DNA of 64,000 nucleotides, taken from NCBI GenBank assembly GCA_964023275.1, contig OZ029919.1, positions 2,387,001 through 2,451,000 of the forward strand. Direction: 5' to 3'. Source of the DNA: Norana najaformis (taxonomy: Eukaryota; Annelida; Clitellata; Crassiclitellata; Hormogastridae). A program made the position numbers and the translations under genes. This document shows, piece by piece, positions 35,137 to 45,060 of the stretch (position 1 is its first letter; every line of letters begins with the position of its first letter). Below the pieces are notes generated by a model, which saw only the letters and a program-made list of their open reading frames with translations, was not told the DNA's origin and did no database searches.

Positions 35137-35538
35137 CAGTAGATATAAACGGTCAACTTTTGCCCTCTTCTCCTTTCCTTTATTGTTATCCTTTATATAA
35201 CCTTTCGCCTTTTTCTTTAACCTTTTGACTGGCTATGTCTCTCTCACTCCTTCTCTCTGATTCTCTCTGTCTGTCCTCTTGTCCTTGTCCTTGTCCTTGT
35301 CCTTCTGTCCTACTCTTTCTTTTGTCCTTTTCTTTGTCCGTTGTCGTTGACCTGTGGTTGTCGTTGACCTTTGACTTGTATACGTACCTTGACTGAAGGT
35401 GATCAGAAGCAGCGAACTGAAGAGCCGACAGCCGAGTCTTGAAGTCTTTCTAAGACCGCGACGATCTTCCAGAGCAACGACTCGAGTCGCAACATATAGT
35501 CCTATCGCTGCTGAAGCCGCCATGTCTCTCTTTAACAT
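22360..35538 (-). CDS. THSD1: THSD1-like transmembrane receptor with TSP1 and CUB domains, complete, 914 residues
   Basis: Minus-strand exons: 35538-35388, 28870-27866, 25038-24865, 24551-24174 and 23396-22360. All four introns are phase 1 with consensus ends; total 2745 nt. Start is ATG 35538, or the in-frame ATG 35523 (MAASAA; 909 residues). Residues 1-51 hold a long, basic signal peptide with core [13 protein letters not shown]. Residues 52-386 resemble the THSD1 ectodomain, with a paired-Cys segment ([18 protein letters not shown]) like THSD1 FNCTLFDMGKNKYCFDFG. TSP1 is at about 392-440 ([17 protein letters not shown]); the WxxW motif is kept, but the usual Ser/Thr O-fucose site is Asp. 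CUB is at about 450-569 ([19 protein letters not shown]). The transmembrane segment is about 595-616, then a 298-residue cytoplasmic tail ending near [12 protein letters not shown], like the LPGYF motif near the human THSD1 C-terminus. Vertebrate THSD1 acts at endothelial focal adhesions; here the role is inferred only. Confidence 0.88.
23800..23865 (-). mobile_element. S1 SINE fragment
   Basis: GTGTACACGTTTTTCAATAT and CATCGACCCTGCTCATTTTT only. It lies in the last intron of the THSD1-like gene. The rest of 23397-24173 shows nothing else. Confidence 0.5.
25039..27865 (-). other. THSD1: THSD1-like intron 2
   Basis: 2.8 kb, mostly single-copy-looking. Simple sequence: (CTGT)n at 26785-26850, an eight-base C run at about 27484 and (TGTA)n with TGCA variants at 27620-27710. 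A GCGCTACACAAAAAGGCC retrotransposon-tail motif lies near 25217. No coding exon was recognised inside it. Confidence 0.5.
28930..29992 (-). repeat. 27-bp minisatellite, about 38 units, near the exon 2 acceptor
   Basis: The plus-strand unit is AGACACCTACCTTTAGTCTC plus TATATTT, with single-base variants (CTGCC, CCACC, CAATATT). On the minus strand, the sense of the host gene, each unit reads AAAGGTAGGTGTC or AAAGGCAGGTGTC, which resembles a splice donor. The array ends about 90 bp before the THSD1-like exon 2 acceptor. 27 is a multiple of three, which explains a long false frame of GRCLNIETK repeats. Confidence 0.92.
30003..30275 (-). mobile_element. S1 SINE, near full length
   Basis: Tail GTACACGTTTTTCGACAGCG, body GAGATCCTTCACCAACGCTG, head with CGAACCGGCATCCTC (B-box complement). 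It directly follows the 27-bp array in THSD1-like intron 1. Confidence 0.75.
30680..31745. repeat. GA-rich low-complexity block with (GAG)n and (ACAG)n
   Basis: 30680-31165: diverged GGAGCGAGAGTAAGAGAGA units of about 20-40 bp. 31285-31400: (GAGGAG)n. 31615-31745: (GACA)n. Long frames across it are compositional. It lies in THSD1-like intron 1. Confidence 0.8.
32033..32265. repeat. (GGAT)n microsatellite with GGGT variants
   Basis: About 230 bp of GGATGGATGGATGAATGGAT and GGGTGGGTGGGT runs in THSD1-like intron 1. Confidence 0.9.
32436..32690 (+). mobile_element. S1 SINE, full length, best reference copy
   Basis: Head ACATTGGTTACAGCGTACGT, B-box GGTTCGCGTCTC, body GGGGACCTTAAACGGCATGG and GTGAAGGATCTCACCCGATC, tail GTCGTTATATAAAACCGTGT then ACATTTACATTTACA. 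It shows the order of all S1 blocks and supports a tRNA-derived origin (internal Pol III promoter). Confidence 0.8.
33008..33150 (+). mobile_element. S2 SINE, head-truncated
   Basis: GGGTTCGAGCCTCCTCCGAA, TTACTGTGTTGGGACGTTG, CGATTGATGCTAAGTCATTA and GATAGTGGCGCC. Compare 57875-58060. Confidence 0.65.
33270..33450. repeat. (ACAG)n/(GATA)n microsatellite
   Basis: About 180 bp of imperfect GACAGACA and GATAGACA repeats in THSD1-like intron 1. Confidence 0.85.
34240..34735 (+). repeat. R1 dispersed repeat, longest copy, with 69-bp hairpin
   Basis: 34294-34362 is an imperfect palindrome: CAGGGAGTACGGAAG at one end pairs with CTTCCGCACTCCCTG at the other, and CCCTAACGAATTCGTTAGGG forms the centre. 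The blocks GGCGGAGCCCC, GAAGCATTTAGTG, ACCTGGATGAAGATTGAGGG, AATCTTATCGGATCT and TGATGGTCTTGGCCTC follow. Confidence 0.65.
34838..35138. repeat. (GAA/GAC/GAT)n trinucleotide block
   Basis: 300 bp of GAAGAAGAAGACGATGATGAT mixtures with a 123-bp duplicated motif, ending in about 25 pure GAT units. It lies about 250 bp inside the THSD1-like first intron from the exon 1 donor. Poly-Asp/Glu or poly-His readings are compositional. Confidence 0.9.
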
Positions 35539-35850
35539 ATAGGCCTACAGATGCTTATTAAGGCCTACCGCATAGACCTGAGGTGGTCATCAGTTGAGGC
35601 CTGTGTTCGCAGTAGTCCTAGAACCGATTATGTGAACACATGTGAACTCAATTGCAGATTACCCAAAAGCGTGTAGATTGTCGGCTTTTCAATTTGCATG
35701 AGCCAAGAAGCGATCTTTACCAACCAGTTTTCCTCAATTCGGTTCTCTGATGCTTTTTATGCACCCTGATTCACAAAACCGCGTCTTTAATGAATATTAC
35801 TTGTTATTTTGTTTATTTTTTTTAAGTATAAAAACCTATTCATAGGTCTT
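35539..35850 (-). promoter_or_regulatory. Upstream region of the THSD1-like gene
   Basis: About 300 bp before the start codon on the minus strand, with no repeat recognised until about 35850. It should contain the 5' UTR and promoter if the transcript starts close by. No TATA box or other specific motif is claimed. Confidence 0.3.
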
Positions 35851-36112
35851 CCACTCAAAACTGAAAACACTCCTCTTCCGCAGATCCTATCCTGATTCCT
35901 CTTCTTCCCCTTATCTATCCTGTAGATCCAATTCCAAACACCACCCACCGTAGCCGCCTGCCTGCCTGCCTGACTCTTGGATCTTGACCTGGAACCAAAC
36001 CCTTCCTGCCTATCGATTTTGTTTTGATTGAGCGCCTGTGAATAAGCTGGTTCCCGCGACTTAGCTTTCGTTGGGCGCTGTTTAAATCCCGAGCTTACGA
36101 TTACGATTACGT
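35850..36112 (+). mobile_element. L-B LINE 3' end
   Basis: ACTCAAAACTGAAAACACTC (SKLKTLLF reading), CCTGCCTGCCTGACTCTTGG, TTGAGCGCCTGTGAATAAGC and a terminal GATTACGATTACG. Confidence 0.65.
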
Positions 36113-36349
36113 TATTCGATTCATAGGTCTCTACTTAACGAGAGAAAGCAAAATATTTCGAATGTAATTGATATCGCGCCTCCTGATTCGTGAAGCCAAC
36201 TACGACATCAGTCCGTTCGTTTCGCTGGTCAGACCTGCTTTGTGACAATAAAATAGTGGCGCTATATCAGTGCGTGGCACTCCGTCGATCGTCGCCCGAA
36301 GGATGCGGCGGGCGACGTACAGTGATGGCGGCTGCGGAGGATGAAGAGA

Positions 36350-36678
36350 GAGGGGGCAGATACGCAGAGACAGACAGAGATGGAGGGAGAGAAACAGAGA
36401 GACAAGTAGAGAGGCAGAGAAAAACAGGGAGGGAGATAGACAGACAGAGAGAGAGAGCCAGAGAGAAGAAGGAGGAGAGAGACGTATACAGACAGACAGA
36501 CAGAGCGAAGCAGATGAAGAGAGGGGGAGGCAAGAAGATAGCGTAGAGAGAGCGGGACAGACAGAGAAAGAGATAGGCACAGACAAACAAAGACAGAGAG
36601 ACAGAGACAGAAGGGGGGTGACTGCGCGTTTGCCCAGTGTTTGCATCGATCACCTCCGTCGACAGATTCCACGGCTGC

Positions 36679-36712
<34 letters not shown>

Positions 36713-37030
36713 TGCAGGTCATCTGATGCTAACAACCGAATGATTCTCCTCCTTTTCCTATTCATCACTCTCTTCTTCTTCGTCCTGCTCCTCCTCATCT
36801 TCCTCCTCCTCCTCCTCTTCCTCTTCCTCCTACTCCTACTCCTCCTCCCACCTATTTTTCCTCTTGCTCTTCTTACTCCTCCTCGTCTTCTTTCTCCTTC
36901 TTCTGTTCTTCCTCTTCTTGTTCTTCCTCCTCCTCTTCCCTTCGTTCTTCTACTTCTTCCTCTTCATCAGCATCTCCTCCTTCTCTTCCTCCTCCTCCTC
37001 CTCTTCCCTCTGCTCCTCCTCGATCCTCTT
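36350..37030. repeat. GA-rich, (CTG)n and CTC-rich blocks
   Basis: 36350-36610: GACAGAGAGA-rich. 36673-36702: (CTG)n then (ATG)n. 36750-37030: CTCCTCCTTCTT-rich. The stretch 37031-37610 shows no gene; it has a (TTCG)n run at about 37535-37555. Confidence 0.8.
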
Positions 37031-37614
37031 CATAAATCAGCGTTGTCCTCTTAACGCCAGACCATCATTTCTCTCGATTACATCCTCTGAACATCGTTCA
37101 TATTCCTTATCCTCTCCTGTCAGCCAATCAAAAAGAGGAGTAAGATATACTATCCTCCCATGTTTTTCTCCTCCACTGCATCCTCTGTTATAGTATTGCC
37201 TTCCTTCCGGTTCGTTTCGTATTATGTGTTATATCGTATTTCATTGTTTGGTCTGGATTTTTTGATTTTACTCTGTTGTGTTTGTGTTGTATTTTATTGC
37301 ATGAATACGATGTTGTAGAAAAATCAATGTCACATGTTTGAGTTCTGGGAATGAATTAGCAGCAATGTCATGGATACGGATTAACGTAGCCATGGAAACG
37401 GATTAGGGTGAAGCACTTGTCATTGGACGCCGCGGGTACAGGTCTCTCTTCCAGTCATCTTGTATAATCAGCTGACCAAACTTCTGATTCATCTTCAGTA
37501 TCGATCTGACGCCTCTAAGGCCGATTCATTCATTCGTTCGTTCGTTCGTTCAATTGTTTGTTCGTTCAGCCCCTAGTTCATGTTTAATTTGATCGTTAGT
37601 TCATTCACTTGCTT

Positions 37615-37990
37615 ATCGTAATCGTAATCTTAATTCCGAGATTTCTACAGCGTCCAACGAAAGCCTCGTAGCGGGGACCAGCTTATTCACAGGCGCTCAG
37701 TCAAAACAAAATCGATAGGCAGGAAGGGTTCGGTTCCAGGTCAAGATGCAAAAGTCAGACGGAGAGACAGCGTGGCAGCTACGGGAGGTGGCAATTGGGG
37801 TTGGAGAGGAGAGAGAGAGATAAGAGGAAGAAGGGGTGTCAGGATAGGATCTGTGAAAGGAATGTTTTGAGTGAAAGGCCGATGCAGAAACTGGAAGCGG
37901 TGCAGCATCGATGAGTTTATATGACGGGTCAGAAAACTGTCGCAGTTCTGGGGCAGTTTATTCCCGAGTGGTGGGGCAGCTATGGCCATG
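37615..37990 (-). mobile_element. L-B LINE 3' end with reverse-transcriptase C-terminal remnant
   Basis: The plus strand begins TCGTAATCGTAATCTTAATT and contains the L-B terminal blocks. Upstream on the minus strand it translates AIAAPPLGNKLPQNCDSF, then LHRFQFLHRPF, the 'PxLWNxLP ... FKxxLKTxLF' end of LINE proteins. This copy shows that the dispersed CGTAATC-tailed fragments are LINE 3' ends. Confidence 0.7.
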
Positions 37991-38224
37991 GAGCGATTAC
38001 CAAATTTTAAGGATGAGGTGACGGGAGGGCGGAGAAGTGTCGATGTGTCTCTGTATCCGTATCTCTTGTCTCTGTCACTGTCTCTGCATTTCGCCGTTTT
38101 AGTGAAAACATCGGACGCCGAAATCTATAGAAATCTCGAGTTTATAACAACGACGACATCTTGCTGCTTCCAATGTTTCGGAAACTTTCGTTAGGGGCGC
38201 CACTGATTTGCAATTTCTCCCAAA

Positions 38225-38393
38225 GTGCAACAATTCGTCGTAATCGTAATCGTAAACTCGAAATTTCTAACGCGTTACTTCAAAGCTATGCGCAGCGCAC
38301 CAGCTTATTCGTGAGCCCTGCGTCGAGTCAGCGGAGTTGTCCAAAGATGCTATGTCAAGAACCAAGTCCGGTTGCCAGGAGACCAGAGAGAGA

Positions 38394-38456
<63 letters not shown>

Positions 38457-38640
38457 AGAGAGAGACAGAGGGAGAGACAGAGAGACAGAGAGAAAGAGAG
38501 ACAGAGACACAGAGACAGAGTGAGAGAGAGCGAGAGCGAGACAGGGAAACAGAGGGACAGAGAAACAGAGGGACAGGGAGACAGAGAGACAGGGAGACAG
38601 AAAGACAGAGGGAGAGGAGGCTATGGCGTTTAAGAAACGA
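38225..38640. repeat. L-B tail fragment followed by (GA)n/(GACA)n block
   Basis: 38238-38320: CGTAATCGTAATCGTAAACTC and diverged L-B blocks. 38385-38620: GAGAGAGA and GACAGAGGGA runs. Confidence 0.75.
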
Positions 38641-38742
38641 GAAGGTGTAGGGCTAGTAATTGTTTCTGAAAAGTGTTAGTGGAACATTTGAAAATCCGCT
38701 GGCACCATAAACATTCAAGTGCCGTCGTGGAAACCACAGTGC

Positions 38743-38965
38743 AGGTAATCGTAATCGTAATCGTAATCTCGGGATTTCTACAGCGCTCAACAAAAGCTAA
38801 GTCGCGGGAACCAGCTTATTCACAGGCGCTCAGTTAAAACAAAATCGATAGGCAAAAGGGTCAAGATCCAGGAGTCAGGCAATCAGACAGTCGGACGGCT
38901 ACGGTGGATGCTGTTTGAAATTGAAGCGAGAAGAGAGATGAGGGGAAGAGGAAGAAGAGGTAGCG
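38743..38965 (-). mobile_element. L-B LINE 3' end
   Basis: GTAATCGTAATCGTAATCTC and CAGCGCTCAACAAAAGC through GGATGCTGTTTGAAATTGAA. Nearly identical to 14955-15200. Confidence 0.75.
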
Positions 38966-39317
38966 CTGAATCGAAACAACTTTCCCATACGAGACCCAGA
39001 TTTCCATTTGGGACCCACATAAGACTCATATATGTCCCATCAAATGTTGGTGGGCATACTGACGGGGTAGGCCCTGTAGGTCTTTAGGCTCCTTACCCAA
39101 CGGCTGCCAACCAAAGACTGAACTTATATCGGCCTAGGCCAGAAATGTCAATTTCAATTGAAGTTGCCATCGACTGCTGCCTATTGGTTCACTAGTTCAA
39201 CGGCGCTATAGAAGTCATAACTCCCACAGTCACCTTCAGTGGGCCCCAGGTGGCCCGCCATGTGCCACTGGTGACAAAGTTCTAACACGGCTGACTGGTT
39301 AGAAAAGATTAGATTAA

Positions 39318-39550
39318 AATGCGCAGTAATCGCAATCGCAACCGTAATCCCGAGATTTCTACAGCGCCCAACGAAAGCCACGATGTTCACGGGGACCAGC
39401 TTATTCACAGTCGCTCAGTCAAAACAAAATCAATTGGCAAAAGGGTTCGGTTCCAGGTCAAGATCCATGAGTCAGGCAGAGAGACAGCGTGGCAACTACG
39501 GTGTTTGGGATTGGAGCGGAAAGAGGGATAAGATGAAGAAGGGGATAGCA
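39318..39550 (-). mobile_element. L-B LINE 3' end
   Basis: CGCAATCGCAACCGTAATCC, ACAGCGCCCAACGAAAGCC and GAGTCAGGCAGAGAGACAGC. From 39560 to 40330 nothing was recognised. Confidence 0.65.
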
Positions 39551-40329
39551 ACCAGGTCGGAACTGTAAGACTGATCAAAAGAGTTGATTTGGTGATTTGG
39601 GATTTTATTTTAGGCTGCTATAGTGACTTCGTTTCCTCAGTCTAGGCATATGTAACGGTGGTGCTAGTCGCGCAGATTACAAGCAAATGCAGAAGAAATG
39701 ATTAAGCTACAACTGAATTTATGGGTCATACGAGCTACTGTTTCAGATGGCAGGCTCTTTATAGGCTTTGCATGCATGTAACTAAATCAAAAGCAGAATC
39801 CGGATCTTGAACAGAATAGGCCCAGTAGGCGATAGACAATTGCAAGCCTATAGGTGAAATGTAAAGAGCTTAAGTAGGCCTACCAATTGTGCCTAGGTTC
39901 GGGAAAGAAAATGTGCTTTCATTTCACCAAGCTCCTCCTAATGCATTTGTCTCCATACCTTCCACTCCAGGCGAAAATTTGTACTTATTGAGTGCACCAT
40001 GACTGCGTTTTACAGAAGCGCAGATTTGATTAGATTTAATACTGCATATAGACCTTGATTAAAGAACGTTGCAAAAAATTTTTACGTGCCTCGTACAGTT
40101 ATAGTCTCACTGATTCTGGAAACCAAACTGTCTCATGAACTAACTACACGATGTCCGATATTTCTACTTTCTGTTTCCTCGTTACTAGTAGAAATTAGAA
40201 ATAAGTTTGGGACTGCGCATGATCAGGATAACTTGCAGCGATAACTTGCACCGACCTAACCAAAGATGAGCGATGTTGAACATTCTAGTTTCTGGTTCCC
40301 TGCTTTGCTAGGGCGTATTAGCATTCGAG

Positions 40330-40733
40330 AACGCGTCTGACTTGCGCGACAGAGAACCATACGCGCGTGCGCAGTAGGGTTGTTGTAAAATATGGTAGTG
40401 TAGCTAATGGGAAGTGGAATATTTTGTTGTTTATTATATTTTTCTGTATTTCCGAATCCGTGGATTATTTTGAAGATTTGTTTTACCGAATTTGAACTTT
40501 ACGTTCGTTCATCGTGTATGAAGCTGAGATGTGGCAGTTGATGTAAAAGGTGGTTCTTTGGCGTTGGGGCCAAGAGGGACTCTGAGCAAAGTTTAAAATC
40601 CGCCATGTCTGTTTCCCCGCTTAACAGATGGCTACGTGACTCCGCAGATCCGTAAAACGGCCGACCTTCTGAAAGCGTGTCAGTCTTTTGGAGCACGGAA
40701 GACTGACCCAAGTTCAATGGCCAAACCTTTAGC
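40330..40733 (+). promoter_or_regulatory. Promoter-like stretch and possible first coding exon
   Basis: ACGCGCGTGCGCAGTAG at about 40362 resembles an NRF1 site (GCGCNTGCGC). About 350 bp on, ATG GCC AAA CCT TTA GC (40717-40733) is followed by a consensus donor GTGAGT. Together these could be the 5' end of a plus-strand gene starting MAKPLA, but no following exon could be assigned. Confidence 0.3.
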
Positions 40734-40859
40734 GTGAGTAATTCGTTGTTTTTTTACCCCAACCGTTTGTGCGCTCGTGAGATACGAAGTTTCATTTCAA
40801 ATTGTCAGTCTTACCAACCGTATCTGTCCCTCCGTCCCTTTCTCTATTCATCCATCCCT

Positions 40860-40985
40860 CTTCTGTACATGATCCATGCGTCCATCCATGCATCCATCCA
40901 TGCATCAATGCGTGCATGCATACATCCCCACCCATCCCCCCACCCATCCACCCACCCGTCCCCCCGCCCGTCCGCCTGCCCGTCC
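40860..40985. repeat. (CATC)n/(CCAC)n simple repeat
   Basis: CATCCATGCATCCATCCATG runs turning into CCACCCATCCCCCCACC. Confidence 0.8.
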
Positions 40986-41675
40986 GTCTCGTCTTGCAGA
41001 CATTATGGTAGTTTAGTTTAGATAATTGATTTTATTACATTACCAGTATTTGAACAGTTGGTTGTCAGTGATTGTCCAGTGTGTCAGACATCGGAGCCGA
41101 CACAAGTCCATAGTGCAGATACTTTGAGACGTACATGTTTTTTATTCCCATGTTTGTCGGTCACTTGGTCCGCTTGTTAGTGCGATATCATATTAGCAAT
41201 TATGAGCTGCACGTGAATAAAAAAGATCAAGTTCTCAACTCCTGAACGGCAATCTGCTGTTTCCTGTGCAATATTTCAGACACTAGCAAATGAGGTGGCA
41301 CTAGGATTTAAAGTGAGGGGTGTAGCAACAATCCGATTAAGCAGAATCTTAGCCTGCACATCAGCGTGCAAAGTTTTGAGTGGCAATGTGTGTCCTATGC
41401 GAACTTTTATAAATCTGCCAGCGATAAAAGTGCATTTATGTATGTGGGTTTAAATTTATGGCCGAAGTACATTAGAAAATCAGCGGCATAGTTGTCTGCA
41501 TTCCACGATAATTTTTAAATAGCTCAGCTTCTTTCGTTTGGTCGTATTAGAATGTTGGTGCTGCCACCTGGTGATAAATTAGCATCAGGCATTGCACTTT
41601 GCCGATGAAAATGGTTTGGGATAAGTCGAAACGATGATTTGTTGCACTCTAAAGTTTAGTCTTGAGTTGCCCCGA

Positions 41676-41875
41676 AGCGATGGTCTTTGAGTTCCCCCGA
41701 AGCGACGAAGAATTGAGTTGTACCCTGTACGCTCCTGCTTGAAGTTAATGTCTGGTAAAAGCAAACACTAGTATGGCCACTTTGAGTTCCCCGAAGCAAC
41801 GAAGAATTGAGTTGTACCCTGTACGCTCCTGCTTGAAGTTAATGTCTGGTAAAAGCAAACACTAGTATGGCCAGA
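41676..41875. repeat. About 100-bp tandem duplication
   Basis: GAGTTCCCCCGAAGCGACGA to ACACTAGTATGGCCA is followed by a nearly identical copy starting GAGTTCCCCGAAGCAACGA. A partial third start (GAGTTGCCCCGAAGCGATGG) lies just upstream at 41664. From 41876 to 43150 the region is AT-rich; a short block (TACCTTGGACATATTGGGGTT) occurs twice, at 42977 and 43086. Confidence 0.8.
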
Positions 41876-43186
41876 CTGAAGATCTGCATTTTCAACTTCC
41901 ATTTTAAGCAATCATGTGACGCATCCTGAGACTCATATGACATAACCTTTGAGTATCTAGATATCTATGTACCAAGTATTTTCTGGGTACCAAGTATTTA
42001 ATAGGTATGCTTTCTCTTTCTCAGCTCTTATACAAACAATTTTAAAAAGTTATAATGCTTTTATTATTGTTTTTAATTAGTATTTTAATTAGTTTTTATT
42101 ATTTATTTACTCTTTTTAAACTCGAGTTAACTGCAGTCTCTCAGGAGACCAAGAAAGACTGCATGTTTTTATTTACTCTTAAAACTTTCTTATTATTTAC
42201 TTTTATTTTATATTATTTACTTGTTATGTCTTATTATTTATCTATATTCTTTTATTATTTAATGATATTATTTTTTGATGATCCCACCCAAATTCTGTAT
42301 CACCTGGTAAATCATGAGTGTGCGCTTTCAGTTCTGTGACCCCATGGGTTAAGGGTTAAGGAGGTCAGAGTGCATGATGCAACGCAGTTTAGTGTTGTAC
42401 AGGCGGTCTTTGTGATTCTGTGCAATGTGTGTGGGGGATGTGTAATGTTGTATAAATCCTGTAATCTGTAATGTGTAATTGTCAGTGTAATTCATTACAG
42501 CGTAATTAGTAATGTATAATTATTTACTTATGCAGTTGTAATGAATAATGTGTAATACAGTGGATTCTGATGTAATGCGGTCAGGGACTTGGATCCGAAA
42601 TTAGGTCAGGCTTTGGCAACTGACCTAATTATAACTGTTATAAGATGATACTAAATGTGGCTTCTGAGAAAACAGCAATGGTTGCAAGGAGGTTCAGGTT
42701 GTTAAGGACCCCGGCACGATCTTACATTACTTTATCTTACCAAACGTCTGAGGGTAATTGTACCAGAACATTTATATAGACCCTTTAAGAACCGCTTTTA
42801 GGTTGTTACAATTACACGAATGGCAGTGTTAAAGTACCTTGAAACCCCAAAATGTCTGAGGTATGGTATGGTGATGGTATCAAGAAGTTCTTAAACGGCT
42901 CTATATAAATTTTCTGTTACCATTACCACCATATTTATAACTGAGTTACCCTACCCTGATCTTGACCATATACCATACCTTGGACATATTGGGGTTGCAC
43001 AGTACTCTACCACATTTTCTGTTACCATTACCACTGTAATTATAACTGACTTACCCTACCTTTATCTTAATCATTTACCATACCATACCTTGGACATATT
43101 GGGGTTGCAGAGTACTTTACTTTATCATCACCATTTACCATGTAATGCAATTGATAGGATAGGGTTGCAAAGTGCTGCAGAAATTC

Positions 43187-43343
43187 CGCTGGAATTCTTC
43201 GGTGTGTTTCTGGAAGCAGACTGCCGCAGCAGCCGGTAGCGATGACATTAGCATCCCTCCGACCCTCTCTCCCTCGTGGCCCAGCACGTGCTACCTGGCG
43301 ATGATGGAGATGCTGATGATAGCGGCGCCTTGTCGGCAGGTGC
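43187..43343 (+). CDS. Candidate single exon, unassigned
   Basis: The acceptor-like GTTGCAAAGTGCTGCAG is followed by an open, GC-richer stretch, then CAG and a GTGCGA donor-like site. One frame reads KFRWNSSVCFWKQTAAAAG and then PSTCYLAMMEMLMIAAPCRQ. I do not recognise it. The minus strand is also open, so strand and coding status are uncertain. Confidence 0.25.
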
Positions 43344-43619
43344 GAGGCAGAAAAACAGCCTCTGTTAGGTGCACATTGTCCCGTCACCTTGCCCTTTTAT
43401 TGCGATGTAATGTAAAATGTTTTATGTAGTTTAATGAGAATGGCTATCATGTTTGCCACGTTGTGATGTAAATGCAGTGTTTTGTAATGTAAACAATTAT
43501 TTATGTATATATTAACATTGTGATGATGATGATTAATGTAAATACAGTGAAGTGCAAATAGCACAGGGTAGCATAAGGTTTATGTTAATAGACATTCTTG
43601 TAATGTAAGTGCATTGTAA

Positions 43620-43990
43620 ATGTGAATGGACACACATGTACACATATATATATATATACATATATGTATATATATAGCATGAGGTAATGTAAATGTACTT
43701 GGTGATTGTAAATGTAATGTTAATGGACGTTATAATTGGCATAGTGTAACGAAAATACAGCATATGTAATGTAAACATGCATGTTTAGATATAACACAGT
43801 GTAATGTAAATGCAGTGTGATGTAATTAAACAAACATTTATGTAGTGCCACTTTGGAGGATGAGGATTGGCTGCACCACGGACAATTCTGTACCATCTGC
43901 TTCTGGTTGAAGGATAATTCAGTCCACCATAATAATATGTATTATATATATATAACATATATATATATATATATATAATGATAAGACTGG
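43620..43990. repeat. (AT)n and GTAATGTAAATG-rich low complexity
   Basis: TATATATATA runs at 43640-43675 and 43943-43978, with repeated GTAATGTAAATGNA phrases between 43405 and 43830. Confidence 0.7.
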
Positions 43991-44354
43991 GTGGGTTTCA
44001 TGGTGAAATCAAGGCCTACTCCCAGGGTTGTGCTTGGCATTTATGGATGTCCCCCATTCACGGGGCTGTATTTAAATGGTGGCTGTGTGCTGTGGGCAAA
44101 GAACCGACTGTTAGAATCTGTTCGGGATCTGACTGTTAGAATCTGTTCGGGATCGAACGCTAATCTAATCTTTCACCGAAGTCTCAGTTTGTATGACCGC
44201 TGCAGGCAACTGGAGAGGGATCGATTGCGTGTCACATCTTATGGGAATCAGTCTCGTATGTTGTGATGCAAAGTGATTTTCATCGGTGATTCTTTTTGGT
44301 TCGTTTCGTGCAAAAAACTGTGGAAAGGATATCTGGCTTTGTCAGTGTTTTATG

Positions 44355-44425
44355 TGGGGTGTTCATTGGTCTAGTGGTTAGAATGCTTGTCTGTCAGTCC
44401 AGGTGTTGGGGGTTCAGATGCTGCA
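44355..44425 (+). mobile_element. tRNA-like SINE head or tRNA pseudogene
   Basis: TTGGTCTAGTGGTTAGAATG has an A-box form and GGGGGTTCAGATGC is a weak B-box. No matching acceptor stem was found, so it is not a functional tRNA gene. Confidence 0.4.
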
Positions 44426-44589
44426 GAAGATGTTTTGGGATTTCTGCTCCACTGGTGCCACCTGTTGAATATGACTACAGAATGAGTGCATTGACTGTAT
44501 GTATGCGGTTGTTGGGATGATCGGCGGTGAGGGAGAGGATTGCCCACCCACCCTCATGTGATGAAGCTGAGAAAAATGGATTACCTGAA

Positions 44590-45060
44590 ATGAGTGTGGT
44601 TCTTGTTCTTGTTCTTCTTGTTCTTCGTCTTCTTCTCTTCACTAACACTTCGTATACATGGCTGCTTCTTATGGAGTTGGGGTTCACTGCAAGGAATGTG
44701 CTTCAGCTTCTTCTTCATCTTCTTTTACATCATGGTCATTGTCGTCGTCATCATTGTCATCATCAGCATCATTTCAAGAAATATCAGTTCAAGAAACATT
44801 TTCTGCCCGTCTCAAGACGTTCCTATTTAGAGACCGTTAGGTAGCCATGCTGCAGCGCCTTTGTGAGTTACTTAAAAGGCGCTTTACAAATTTTGGTGAT
44901 ACATACATACACACATACATACATACATACATACAGTGCATACATACAATACATACATACATACATACAATACATACATACAATACATACATACATCATC
45001 ATCAGCATCATCATCAGCTGCTTCTTAGCACTCTTCTTCTTCAGTAGGCAGTTGATGTAG
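44590..45060. repeat. LINE tail remnant and (ATAC)n microsatellite
   Basis: 44795-44895 translates in part as SRLKTFLFRDR and continues into an AAAAGGCGCTTTACAAATTT tail (LINE 3' end). 44900-44995 is (ATAC)n with interruptions. Confidence 0.6.

Noticed and set aside
34749-35228. Poly-His/Leu and poly-Met/Lys frames.
   Set aside because: They arise from (GAA/GAT/GAC)n simple sequence inside an intron.
37375-37440. Possible small gene around ATGGATACGG / CCATGGAAACGG near 37.4 kb.
   Set aside because: The frames are short and no splice signals or family resemblance were found.
42055-42339. 94-residue hydrophobic frame (possible membrane protein).
   Set aside because: It is AT-rich, low-complexity TTATT sequence with Leu/Phe/Tyr bias expected from composition; no homologue was recognised.
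44355-44425. A tRNA gene (tRNA-Glu/Asp-like TCTAGTGGTTAG).
   Set aside because: No acceptor or anticodon stem pairs and the B-box is degenerate; a SINE head or pseudogene is more likely.
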